Assembly (NCBI GenBank): GCA_021203665.1
Contig: JAJQAT010000197.1
Span: 1-13,514 of the forward strand
Length of the DNA: 13,514 bases
Direction: 5' to 3'
DNA from: Bacillota bacterium
Lineage (GTDB): Bacteria > Bacillota > Clostridia > UBA1381
Under the pieces are notes generated by a model. It was not told the DNA's origin. It saw nothing but the letters and a program-made list of their open reading frames with translations, and ran no database searches. Shown here one piece after another: positions 1 to 6,457 of the stretch. The translations under genes and the position numbers were made by a program. The first letter of the stretch is position 1. Each line of letters begins with the position of its first letter.

Positions 1-60
1 ATATTATATATTGAGAGAATAGATAATCGCGGAGAGGTTTATAAATAAGGAGTGATAACA

Positions 61-285
61 ATGTCAAATGTTAAAGAACGTATATTCGGAGCTGTAACTG
101 TTATGAGCGAAGCCGATGCCGGACGCTTATGGGAAATTATTATTAATAATTTTTCCGACTGGAGTGATATAAAAACCGTTGCCCCCGACGCACTTGACCT
201 CAAAATGCTCAAGGAAATAGAAACAAATCCCGACTGTAAATCTTTTATGTCCGATGACGAAGCAATGAAAGAATTGGGATTATAA
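61..285 (+). CDS. small antitoxin-like hypothetical protein (74 aa)
   Basis: Encodes a 74-residue acidic soluble protein beginning MSNVKERI. The ATG at 61 is preferred over an in-frame GTG at 52 because AAGGAGTGA at 47-55 sits at the right distance only for the ATG, and the GTG lies inside that ribosome binding site. The N-terminal half is predicted helical. The C-terminal tail (about residues 40-74) has the pattern L-x-MLKEIE-x-NPDC, an acidic stretch, then EAMKELGL. I recall similar short proteins in Lachnospiraceae, often near toxin-antitoxin genes, and the tail resembles the toxin-wrapping segment of small antitoxins; this is inference only. No DNA-binding motif and no toxin partner is adjacent, so it may be an orphan antitoxin. 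It stands alone, 136 nt upstream of the DUF4160 gene, with a repeat element between them. Confidence 0.7.
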   Translation: MSNVKERIFGAVTVMSEADAGRLWEIIINNFSDWSDIKTVAPDALDLKMLKEIETNPDCKSFMSDDEAMKELGL

Positions 286-315
286 GCCGATTGAATCGCG
301 AATTGTATGCGTAGG

Positions 316-347
316 TAGGGGAGCCTTACGGGCAAACACCGGTCGCT
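316..347 (+). repeat. 32-nt intergenic element, copy 1 of 3
   Basis: First copy of a 32-nt element starting TAGGGGAGCC and ending CCGGTCGCT. It differs from copy 2 at two positions, both G to A. It lies 30 nt after the stop of the 74-aa gene and 74 nt before the DUF4160 start. Unlike copies 2 and 3, the sequence on either side is not duplicated, so the 32-nt core is a unit of its own rather than only part of the long repeat. Confidence 0.8.
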
Positions 348-421
348 TCTGCGAAAAACAGTGAAATTTACGGCACTTATTCACTATGTTTAATATTTTA
401 CATTTGAAAGGATTGATACAA

Positions 422-682
422 ATGCCGACAATATCGATGTTTTACGGAATAATTATACGAATGTACAACAACGGCGAGCATAACCCTCCGCATTTCCACG
501 CTTCATATCAAGGCTGCAACGCCACATTCGATATGGAGGGTGAGCTTAGAGAGGGCGATATGCCTAAAAAACAATGTAAGCTTATTGCGGCATGGGCGGC
601 TCTTCATCAAGAGGAACTGCTTGCAAATTGGGAGCTTGCGATGAGTGAGCGAACACTGTACAAAATAGAACCGCTGCGTTGA
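422..682 (+). CDS. DUF4160 domain-containing protein (86 aa)
   Basis: The protein matches DUF4160: an N-terminal MPTISMFYGIIIRMY segment, then the hallmark EHNPPHFHA (about residues 20-28), a central acidic stretch (EGELREGDMP), and a helical tail with WxLA. The ATG at 422 is chosen because GAAAGGA at 406-412 precedes it and because family members begin M-P-x-I; the longer reading from 386 adds residues with no family match. The stop is 18 nt before the DUF2442 gene, so the two are probably co-transcribed and translated in sequence. DUF4160-DUF2442 pairs recur across bacteria and have been suggested as toxin-antitoxin-like modules, but I know of no settled biochemical activity. The His-rich PPHFH motif could bind metal or form an active site (inference). 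Confidence 0.85.
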   Translation: MPTISMFYGIIIRMYNNGEHNPPHFHASYQGCNATFDMEGELREGDMPKKQCKLIAAWAALHQEELLANWELAMSERTLYKIEPLR

Positions 683-700
683 GAGAAAGGAGATATAGCT

Positions 701-940
701 ATGAATAATCCCGCGTGGGTTGTAAAATCGGTCGAGCCGAAGCCGGACTATACGCTTCATTTGGTATTCGCCGACGGAAAAAAAGGCGTGTATAACGCGA
801 AGCCGCTGCTTGAAAAGGAAATCTATTCCCCGCTTAAAAATGTAGCATTTTTTATGCGGGCAAAAATCGACGGCTGCTCCGTAATGTGGAGTGAGGACAT
901 AGACATAGCGCCCGAACATTTATACGAATGCAGTAAATAA
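701..940 (+). CDS. DUF2442 domain-containing protein (79 aa)
   Basis: A 79-residue protein with the DUF2442 layout: an N-terminal strand (WVVKSVEPKPDYTLHLVF), the turn ADGKKGVYNAKPLLE (about residues 25-39), then SPLKN, and the C-terminal signature SEDIDIAPEHLYE. It spans almost the whole of this small domain, so it looks intact. The start is supported by AAAGGAG at 685-691, 9 nt before the ATG. It lies directly downstream of its usual partner DUF4160 with an 18-nt gap. Family knowledge supports a paired role with DUF4160, with this protein the more likely antitoxin or regulator. That assignment is inference; no DNA-binding helix-turn-helix is obvious. The first long direct repeat begins on the base after its stop codon. 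Confidence 0.85.
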   Translation: MNNPAWVVKSVEPKPDYTLHLVFADGKKGVYNAKPLLEKEIYSPLKNVAFFMRAKIDGCSVMWSEDIDIAPEHLYECSK

Positions 941-995
941 GGTAAACAAAAACGAGATGTATTATGTGCGAAAACGGCGGCTGAGTCTCCCGTAA

Positions 996-1027
996 TAGGG
1001 GAGCCTTGCGGGCGAACACCGGTCGCT
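996..1027 (+). repeat. 32-nt intergenic element, copy 2 of 3
   Basis: Copy of the TAGGGGAGCC...GGTCGCT element, 55 nt after the DUF2442 stop. Its 3' half (GCGAACACCGGTCGC) is a near-palindrome around ACC with one mismatched pair. GAGC at 1001-1004 and GCTC at 1025-1028 could add an outer pairing, so a folded RNA or DNA hairpin is possible. Confidence 0.8.
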
Positions 1028-1051
1028 CTATGAAAACTAATGGAACCACAG

Positions 1052-1057
1052 TATAAT
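1052..1057 (+). promoter_or_regulatory. putative -10 box of the DUF4258/YgiT pair
   Basis: A perfect TATAAT lies 26 nt before the DUF4258 start codon. The hexamer 17 bp upstream (TATGAA at 1029-1034) is a poor -35 and there is no TGn extension, so the promoter may be weak or need an activator, or may be autoregulated as is usual for toxin-antitoxin pairs (inference). Its conservation in the second repeat copy supports a function. Confidence 0.45.
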
Positions 1058-1083
1058 AATTACACATAAGGGAGTGAACCCAA

Positions 1084-1401
1084 ATGCCCGATTTACCGTA
1101 TACTATAGACGATATACGCCGCCTGTGCGCGGAAAGAAAAATACTGTTCAAAGACCATGCGACACAGCGAATGCTCCGTCGCGGCATAAAGCGCAAAGAT
1201 GTGTTTGACTGCATTATGAACGGCGAAATTATCGAGAAATATCCGAGTGATAAACCGTTCCCGAGCTGTCTTATAATGAGTGCGTCCCCGCTGCACGTAG
1301 TGTGCAGTACAGATTTTGAAAGTATCTATATAATCACTGCGTATAAGCCTAATACCTTAATTTTTGATAATGACTATAAAACAAGGAGGAAACAAAAATG
1401 A
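1084..1401 (+). CDS. DUF4258 protein, putative toxin of a TA pair (105 aa)
   Basis: A small basic protein with the DUF4258 pattern: an N-terminal helix (DIRRLCAERKILF), the motif DHATQRMLRRGIKRKDV (about residues 24-40) with the conserved His and Arg residues, the strand PLHVVCSTDFESIYIITAY (about residues 70-88), and the closing DNDYKTRR. DUF4258 proteins are thought to share the compact RelE/MqsR-like toxin fold and are often encoded beside YgiT-type zinc-finger antitoxins, as here. From that I infer an mRNA interferase-like toxin; activity cannot be proved from sequence. The start is set by GGGAG at 1070-1074. The last codon overlaps the antitoxin start (ATGA at 1398-1401), which indicates translational coupling. 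The order toxin then antitoxin matches mqsRA. The first 40 codons are duplicated downstream in a truncated copy. Confidence 0.85.
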   Translation: MPDLPYTIDDIRRLCAERKILFKDHATQRMLRRGIKRKDVFDCIMNGEIIEKYPSDKPFPSCLIMSASPLHVVCSTDFESIYIITAYKPNTLIFDNDYKTRRKQK

Positions 1402-1628
1402 AATGTATTGAATGTGCAGGCGAATTAACCGAAAAAACAAAAACCTACGTTGCCAACCTCGATAGTTGCGTGATTATCATTAAAAACGTTCCCGCGCTTG
1501 TATGTGAGAGCTGCGGCGAGGTGTATTATTCCGACGAGGTTTTTGAACGGATAGAAACCATAGTCGAAAAACTGAAAAACTTCATCAACGACATAGCCGT
1601 AATAGACTACGCCAAATCTGCCGCGTAA
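1398..1628 (+). CDS. YgiT-type zinc finger protein, putative antitoxin (76 aa)
   Basis: Resembles the N-terminal half of MqsA/YgiT: two CxxC knuckles, Cys3/Cys6 and Cys36/Cys39, flank a strand-rich segment and should bind one zinc. A helix (about residues 45-65, EVFERIETIVEKLKNF) follows. Full-length MqsA (about 130 aa) carries a C-terminal helix-turn-helix that binds its own promoter. This protein stops before any such domain, so it probably neutralises the toxin through the zinc domain without classical DNA binding; short forms of this kind are common beside DUF4258. The ribosome binding site AAGGAGGA (1383-1390) lies inside the end of the toxin gene and the start codon overlaps the toxin stop by 4 nt. 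The role as antitoxin to the DUF4258 protein is inferred from family and context. Confidence 0.85.
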   Translation: MKCIECAGELTEKTKTYVANLDSCVIIIKNVPALVCESCGEVYYSDEVFERIETIVEKLKNFINDIAVIDYAKSAA

Positions 1629-1687
1629 ACGAGGTAAACAAAAACGAGATGTATTATGTGCAAAAACGGCGGTTGAGCATCCCGTAA

Positions 1688-1719
1688 TAGGGGAGCCTTG
1701 CGGGCGAACACCGTTCGCT
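1688..1719 (+). repeat. 32-nt intergenic element, copy 3 of 3
   Basis: Differs from copy 2 by one base, which turns its 3' half into a perfect hairpin: GCGAAC, loop ACC, GTTCGC (1704-1718). It lies 59 nt after the YgiT stop. Confidence 0.8.
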
Positions 1720-1743
1720 CTATGAAAATTAATGGAATCACAG

Positions 1744-1749
1744 TATAAT
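1744..1749 (+). promoter_or_regulatory. duplicated -10 box, possible promoter of the plsY operon
   Basis: TATAAT at the position matching 1052-1057 in the first repeat copy, again with the weak TATGAA hexamer 17 bp upstream. It lies 187 nt before the plsY start. I see no better sigma-A promoter between 1750 and 1936, so this transferred promoter, or read-through from upstream, probably transcribes plsY and the following genes (inference). Confidence 0.4.
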
Positions 1750-1775
1750 AATTACACATAAGGGAGTGAACCCAA

Positions 1776-1988
1776 ATGCACGATTTACCGTATACTATAG
1801 ACGATATACGCCGCCTGTGCGCGGAAAGAAAAATACTGTTCAAAGACCATGTGACACGGCGTATGCGCCGACGAGGTATAAAGCGCAATGATGTGTCCGA
1901 AACTATAATTAAAACTAAAAACCAATGGAGGATATTATGCCAAATACAAATTTATTTACGGTTACGGTATCGTGTATTATCGGAATAA
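1776..1988 (+). pseudogene. truncated second copy of the DUF4258 gene
   Basis: The first 40 codons match the DUF4258 gene at 1084 (including DLPYTIDDIRRLCAERKILF) with a few substitutions: P2H, A26V, Q28R, L31R, K38N. After KRNDV the match stops. The frame then runs through unrelated residues to a stop at 1988, overlapping plsY in another frame by 52 nt. The conserved C-terminal strand (PLHVV, IITAY) and the DNDYKTRR end are absent and no second YgiT gene follows, so it cannot be a complete toxin. The ribosome binding site and -10 box are intact, so a 70-aa peptide could still be made, and ribosomes stopping at 1988 would pass over the plsY start. I read it as a remnant of a tandem duplication; a regulatory leader-like role is possible but unproven. 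Confidence 0.8.
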
Positions 1989-2632
1989 TCGCGTACCTAA
2001 TCGGTTCAATTAATTTTTCGATACTTATATCAAAAGCGATAAGCGGAAAGGACATACGCGAGAGCGGCTCGGGCAACGCGGGCGCGACGAATATGCTCAG
2101 AACGCACGGCAAAAAGATGGGCATTTTAACGCTTTTGCTTGACGTTCTTAAAGGAATTGTGGTCGTGCTGATTGCGCGGCTTACCGTGATGTATATGCCG
2201 TCACTCTACGCGGGTATTTTTCAAACGTCCGCGCCGGATATTGACGCGTCGTTTTTGACCTATATCGCCGGCGTATGCGTAATACTGGGACATAATTTCC
2301 CGCTGTATTTCGGATTTAAGGGCGGTAAGGGCGTCGCTACAAGCCTGGGAGTCGTGCTGATGCTTGACTGGAAAATCGGACTTACTGTCGCGGTATGTGC
2401 GGTTGCGGCTATAGCTGTTTCAAGATATGTTTCGCTCGGCTCAATTTTGGGCGGCATGGCATACATAATAGCCGAAATATCAAAAGAGCTGGCAACCCAA
2501 AGCTATAATATAATACAGATTGTGTGCGTTGTGATTATCGGCGGACTTTTAATAGCAAGGCATCACGCAAATATAAAGAGATTATTAAGCGGAACGGAAA
2601 ATAAGTTAAGCTTTGACGAGAAGGAGAAATGA
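1937..2632 (+). CDS. plsY: glycerol-3-phosphate acyltransferase PlsY (231 aa)
   Basis: Membrane enzyme that transfers the acyl group from acyl-phosphate (made by PlsX) to glycerol-3-phosphate to form lysophosphatidate, the first committed step of phospholipid synthesis in Gram-positive bacteria. All three family motifs are visible: SGSGNAGATN (residues 43-52), GHNFPLYFGFKGGKGVAT (118-135) and HHANIKRLLSGTENK (209-223). Several hydrophobic helices lie between them (about residues 8-30, 62-87, 107-119, 136-162, 167-180 and 192-207). The length is slightly above the usual roughly 200 aa because of a longer periplasmic loop near residues 90-105 and a charged tail. The ATG at 1937 is chosen over the in-frame ATG at 1925 because GGAGG at 1927-1931 is spaced 5 nt from it and overlaps the earlier ATG. 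gpsA follows after 1 nt and supplies its substrate. Confidence 0.96.
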   Translation: MPNTNLFTVTVSCIIGIIAYLIGSINFSILISKAISGKDIRESGSGNAGATNMLRTHGKKMGILTLLLDVLKGIVVVLIARLTVMYMPSLYAGIFQTSAPDIDASFLTYIAGVCVILGHNFPLYFGFKGGKGVATSLGVVLMLDWKIGLTVAVCAVAAIAVSRYVSLGSILGGMAYIIAEISKELATQSYNIIQIVCVVIIGGLLIARHHANIKRLLSGTENKLSFDEKEK

Positions 2633-2633
2633 T

Positions 2634-3623
2634 ATGAAAATTGCTGTAATCGGTTCGGGCGGTTGGGGAACCGCCATAGCGATACTGCTGTCAAAAAAAG
2701 GATACGATGTGTACCTGTGGTCATGGATACAGGAGGAAACGGACAGGCTCAAAGCCGACAGAGAAAACAAGGAATTTCTTCCGGGTGTAAAATTTCCGGA
2801 CGGAATTTACTGCACACACGACATGGCGGAGTGTGCAGAGGGCGCGGAATTAATCATAACCGCCGCGCCGTCGCCCGCGACACGCACCACGGCAAAGCAG
2901 CTTTCGCCGCACGTAAAGGCGGGACAAAGAATAATAAACATTTCAAAGGGACTTGAGGAGGGCAGTTTTTTAAGGCTTTCCGAGGTTTACAAGCAGGAAA
3001 TCCCCCGGGCGGAGGTGTCCGTTATGAGCGGTCCCTCGCACGCGGAGGAGGTTTCGCGGGGACTTCCGACAACAAATGTTGTCGCGTCGGCGGATATTGA
3101 AACGGCTAAATTCATTCAGGATATATTTATGGACGATATGTTCCGCGTATACACGTCAACCGATATAATCGGCGTGGAGCTCGGCGGCGCGCTTAAAAAC
3201 GTAATCGCGCTGTGCGCGGGAATAAGCGACGGACTCGGCTACGGCGACAATACAAAGGCGGCGCTTATGACGCGCGGACTTGCCGAAATCGCGAGGCTTG
3301 GCGTTGCTATGGGCGCAAGGCAGGAAACATTTATGGGACTTAGCGGCGTGGGCGATTTGATAGTCACCTGCACGAGTATGCACTCCCGTAACCGCCGCGC
3401 CGGAATACTCTTGGGACAAGGAAAAACCTTACAGGAAACTCTCGACACCGTTCATATGGTTGTAGAGGGTGTGAACACCGCGAAAGCGGCATATGAAATG
3501 GCGAAGAAATACAATGTTGAAATGCCGATTGTAGAGGAGGCGTACAACATTTTATATAACGGCGCGGACGCGCGGAAATCTGTTTTACAGCTTATGACAA
3601 GGGAGAAGCGTGAAGAGAAATGA
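2634..3623 (+). CDS. gpsA: NAD(P)H-dependent glycerol-3-phosphate dehydrogenase GpsA (329 aa)
   Basis: Cytosolic enzyme that reduces dihydroxyacetone phosphate to sn-glycerol-3-phosphate, the backbone used by PlsY. The N-terminal Rossmann fold has GSGGWGTA (residues 7-14). Further family motifs are SKGLEEG (104-110), SGPSHAEEV (132-140), the region around catalytic Lys188 in GVELGGALKNV (180-190), GYGDNTKAALMTRG (202-215) and GLSGVGDLIVTCTS (235-248). The length is normal for the family and no key residue is missing. The start at 2634 has AAGGAG at 2621-2626; a TTG-initiated extension from 2613 would overlap plsY and add residues ahead of the conserved MKIAVIG start. It is separated from plsY by one base and overlaps trkA by 4 nt, so all three should share one mRNA. 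Confidence 0.97.
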   Translation: MKIAVIGSGGWGTAIAILLSKKGYDVYLWSWIQEETDRLKADRENKEFLPGVKFPDGIYCTHDMAECAEGAELIITAAPSPATRTTAKQLSPHVKAGQRIINISKGLEEGSFLRLSEVYKQEIPRAEVSVMSGPSHAEEVSRGLPTTNVVASADIETAKFIQDIFMDDMFRVYTSTDIIGVELGGALKNVIALCAGISDGLGYGDNTKAALMTRGLAEIARLGVAMGARQETFMGLSGVGDLIVTCTSMHSRNRRAGILLGQGKTLQETLDTVHMVVEGVNTAKAAYEMAKKYNVEMPIVEEAYNILYNGADARKSVLQLMTREKREEK

Positions 3624-4972
3624 ATGTGATAATTGTAGGCGGCGGAAAGGTCGGAAGAAAGCTTGTCGAGGACTTTAACGGCGAGGATTACGACGTGGTG
3701 CTTATCGATATAAAAAGCAGCGTATGCGAGCGCGTACAGGACGATTTTGACGTCATGTGCCTAAACGGCAGCGGCACCGATTTGGAAATATTAAACGCCG
3801 CGGGAGCGGACAGAGCGGACCTTTTCATCGCCGTGACGGATGATGACGCGTTCAACGCGCTTTGCGTTGTAATGGCTAAAAAGCTCGGCGCGAAGCGGTG
3901 CGCCGCGAGGGTAAGGAACAGGGAATATTTCAAGCAGACCGATTTTATGCGCAGCGCTCTCGGAATAAACCTCATCGTAAATCCGGAGTACGCGACAGCG
4001 AACGAAATATCGAGAATGCTGCGCTTTCCGGCGGCTATAAAGAGCGAAACATTCGCCAAGGGACGCATAGAGCTTATCGAGTTTAACGTCGCGCCGGACA
4101 GCGAGCTGTGCGGAAAGGCTGTATATGAAATTTACAAAAAATATAAAATAAAGGTGCTAATCTGCGCGGTTTGCCGCGGCGACGAGGTATATATCCCGAA
4201 CGGCGATTTTGTTATAAACAGAGGCGATAAGCTGCATATAACCGCGCCGCACCGCGATTTGGCAAAATTCATGCGCGAAATAGGCGTAATACAGAAAAAG
4301 GTCAGAACAGCGATGCTCATAGGCGGCGGACGAATATCGTTTTATCTTGCGTCGCAGCTCCTTGAAAGCGGCATAAGAGTAAAAATCATCGAGCAAAATA
4401 TAAACAGATGCCAAGAGCTCGCGGAGTATCTTCCCAAAGCCGATATAGTATGCGGCGACGGCACCGACAAGAACGTACTTGACGAGGAGGGCATTGATAA
4501 TGTTGACTCAATCGTCACCCTGACCGGCATAGACGAGGAAAATATGATAATATCGATGTACGCGAAAACGAGGAATGTCGATAAAATCGTAACAAAGGTA
4601 AACCGCGTATCATTCGCGGGATTGATGGAAAATATGGGCGTGTACAGCATAGTCACACCGAAAAACATAACCGCGAACATTATAATCCGTTACGCCAGGG
4701 CGATGAAATCCGCGGCGGACACCGAGATGCTCACGCTTTACCGCATAGTTGACAACAAAGCGGAGGCGATGGAGTTTATAGTAAACAGGGAGTCTGAGAT
4801 AACGTCAAAGCCGCTTTCCGAGATAAAAATAAAGAAAAACGTGCTTATAGCGGCGATACTCAGGAGAAACAAAATGTTCCTGCCGGACGGAAACAGCACC
4901 CTCGAGGTAGGCGACACCGTTATCGTGGTCACCACGCGGCATATCTCGTCGCTCGGGGAGATAGTCGGATAA
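3620..4972 (+). CDS. trkA: TrkA, two-domain K+ uptake regulatory protein (450 aa)
   Basis: Peripheral membrane subunit that binds nucleotides and gates the TrkH channel. It has the full-length TrkA layout of two RCK_N/RCK_C repeats: RCK_N1 about residues 1-135 with GGGKVG (7-12) and acidic Asp30 ending strand 2; RCK_C1 about 145-225; RCK_N2 about 231-350 with GGGRIS (235-240) and Glu258; RCK_C2 about 365-450. In the second dinucleotide fold the last Gly of GGGxxG is Ser, so nucleotide binding there may be altered (inference). It starts inside the gpsA stop (ATGA, 3620-3623), which implies translational coupling. trkH follows 25 nt later, so regulator and channel are co-expressed. Two-domain TrkA fits TrkH; the single-domain partner for KtrB is encoded further down. 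Confidence 0.95.
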   Translation: MNVIIVGGGKVGRKLVEDFNGEDYDVVLIDIKSSVCERVQDDFDVMCLNGSGTDLEILNAAGADRADLFIAVTDDDAFNALCVVMAKKLGAKRCAARVRNREYFKQTDFMRSALGINLIVNPEYATANEISRMLRFPAAIKSETFAKGRIELIEFNVAPDSELCGKAVYEIYKKYKIKVLICAVCRGDEVYIPNGDFVINRGDKLHITAPHRDLAKFMREIGVIQKKVRTAMLIGGGRISFYLASQLLESGIRVKIIEQNINRCQELAEYLPKADIVCGDGTDKNVLDEEGIDNVDSIVTLTGIDEENMIISMYAKTRNVDKIVTKVNRVSFAGLMENMGVYSIVTPKNITANIIIRYARAMKSAADTEMLTLYRIVDNKAEAMEFIVNRESEITSKPLSEIKIKKNVLIAAILRRNKMFLPDGNSTLEVGDTVIVVTTRHISSLGEIVG

Positions 4973-4997
4973 ATACTTAACGCACAGAGGTAAAATT

Positions 4998-6440
4998 ATG
5001 AATTACAGAATGATTGCCTATTCCGTAGGACGTATTCTTGTCGCCGTTGCCGCGACTATGACAATCCCGCTTGTTCTTTCGATATATTACGGGGAGAGAA
5101 ACGCGGCGGCATATCTTATACCTATGCTGATTTCGCTCGCGATAGGGGCGCTGGTATCGATAAAAACGCCGAAAAACAAAAGCTTTTTCGTGAGAGAGGG
5201 ATTTATAATCGTCGCGCTCGCGTGGATTGGAATTTCCCTTATAGGCGCGCTGCCGTTTTACATAAGCGGTCAAATACCGAAATATGTCGATTGCTTTTTT
5301 GAGACGGTTTCCGGATTTACCACCACAGGCTCCTCCATACTTCCCAATGTCGAGAACCTGAGCAAAAGCCTGCTCTTTTGGAGAAGCTTCACGCATTGGC
5401 TCGGCGGTATGGGAGTGCTTGTGTTCACAATGGCGATATTCTCGGCTAAGGACACGCGCACAACGTACATGATGAAAGCGGAAATGCCGGGACCCATAGT
5501 CGGCAAGCTGGTAAGCAAATGGCAGTTTTCCGCGCGTATACTGTATCTTATGTATATCGCGCTCACGGTGCTTGAAATAATATTCCTGCTCTTCGGCGGT
5601 ATGCCCCTTTTTGACAGCGTCGTGCACGCGTTCGGCACAGCCGGCACCGGAGGCTTCGGAATAAAAAATTCGTCAATCGCGTTTTATAACAGCGCGTATA
5701 TAGACTATGTTATAAGCATATTTATGATACTTTTCGGCATGAACTTTAACATATTTTATCTAATGCTTATACGCAAATTCGTTCAAATTAAGGACAACGA
5801 GGAAATACGCTGGTATCTTTGCATTATCGCGGCGTCGGCGGTTATAATATCGCTTAATATATTGCCGATGTACAAATCCTTCGGCGAGTCGTTTAGGTAC
5901 GCGTTTTTCCAGGTTTCGTCTGTAATGACCACAACGGGATATTCCACCGCCGACTTTGCGAAATGGCCCATGCTGTCGCAGATGATACTTGTGATACTTA
6001 TGGTGATAGGCGGCTGCGCCGGCTCCACGGGCGGCGGCATGAAGGTTGTGCGCGTTATGATATTGTCAAAGATAATGGTCCGCACGATTAAAAACACCGC
6101 GAGCCCGAGAAGCGTCTTTTCCGTCAAGACCGACGGCAAGCAGCTTGAGGCAAGCGTTGTAAGAGGCATAATGGCGTATTTGGTTGTCTATGTGATGTTC
6201 GCGGGAATATCGCTTATCATAGTCAGCCTTGACAATATGGATTTCACAACGACCGTGACGGCGGTACTGGCAACCATGAACAATATAGGTCCGGGACTCG
6301 GCGTGGTGGGACCCGCGGGCAATTTTGCCGCGTTTTCGCCGCTGTCAAAAGTAGTGCTGTCGGTGGGAATGCTTGCGGGCAGATTGGAATTTTATCCGAT
6401 ATTGATACTTTTCTCGCCCTACACATGGAAAAGGTCGTAA
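4998..6440 (+). CDS. trkH: TrkH family potassium uptake protein (480 aa)
   Basis: Polytopic membrane protein forming the K+ pore of the Trk system, with four M1-P-M2 repeats. The four selectivity-filter loops are visible: SGFTTTGSS (residues 105-113), GTAGTGGFG (213-221), VMTTTGYST (309-317) and TMNNIGPGLG (426-435). The intramembrane gating loop GGCAGSTGGGMK lies at 338-349. It ends in the TrkH-type YPILILFSPYTWKR motif, and two extra N-terminal helices before the first P-loop distinguish TrkH/TrkG from KtrB. The length matches E. coli TrkH (about 483 aa). AGAGG at 4986-4990 supports the ATG at 4998. It sits directly after trkA, its cytosolic gating partner, with a second K+ channel gene 17 nt downstream. 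Confidence 0.95.
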   Translation: MNYRMIAYSVGRILVAVAATMTIPLVLSIYYGERNAAAYLIPMLISLAIGALVSIKTPKNKSFFVREGFIIVALAWIGISLIGALPFYISGQIPKYVDCFFETVSGFTTTGSSILPNVENLSKSLLFWRSFTHWLGGMGVLVFTMAIFSAKDTRTTYMMKAEMPGPIVGKLVSKWQFSARILYLMYIALTVLEIIFLLFGGMPLFDSVVHAFGTAGTGGFGIKNSSIAFYNSAYIDYVISIFMILFGMNFNIFYLMLIRKFVQIKDNEEIRWYLCIIAASAVIISLNILPMYKSFGESFRYAFFQVSSVMTTTGYSTADFAKWPMLSQMILVILMVIGGCAGSTGGGMKVVRVMILSKIMVRTIKNTASPRSVFSVKTDGKQLEASVVRGIMAYLVVYVMFAGISLIIVSLDNMDFTTTVTAVLATMNNIGPGLGVVGPAGNFAAFSPLSKVVLSVGMLAGRLEFYPILILFSPYTWKRS

Positions 6441-6457
6441 TAACACTTTAAAAGGAA

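Larger units (their letters stand above)
941..1204 (+). repeat. 264-bp direct repeat, copy A1
   Basis: Aligns without gaps to 1633-1896, offset 692 bp; I count 16 mismatches in 264 positions. It contains the 32-nt element, a TATAAT box, the ribosome binding site and the first 40 codons of the DUF4258 gene. Mismatches cluster at the 3' end, in the coding part after about 1160. The segment from the TATAAT box through codon 25 is almost unchanged. Confidence 0.95.
1633..1896 (+). repeat. 264-bp direct repeat, copy A2
   Basis: Second copy of the 941-1204 repeat, starting 5 nt after the YgiT stop and ending abruptly within the DUF4258 reading frame, 40 nt before the plsY start. Same length as copy A1, with no indels. 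It keeps the TATAAT box and ribosome binding site of the original. Confidence 0.95.

Noticed and set aside
962..1069. TTATGTG ... CACATAA inverted pair flanking the 32-nt element, suggesting a MITE
   Set aside because: Only 7 bp, no target-site duplication, and the copies continue beyond both ends, so it is not the boundary of a mobile element.
1925..1936. Earlier in-frame ATG for plsY adding four residues
   Set aside because: The ATG at 1925 has no ribosome binding site and overlaps the GGAGG that serves the ATG at 1937.
2613..2633. TTG start extending GpsA by seven residues
   Set aside because: It would overlap plsY, and the ATG at 2634 has AAGGAG in front and gives the conserved MKIAVIG start.
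5270..5647. Long minus-strand frames opposite trkH, ktrB and adhE
   Set aside because: They lack ribosome binding sites and recognisable domains and are mirror readings of well-conserved plus-strand genes with biased codon use.
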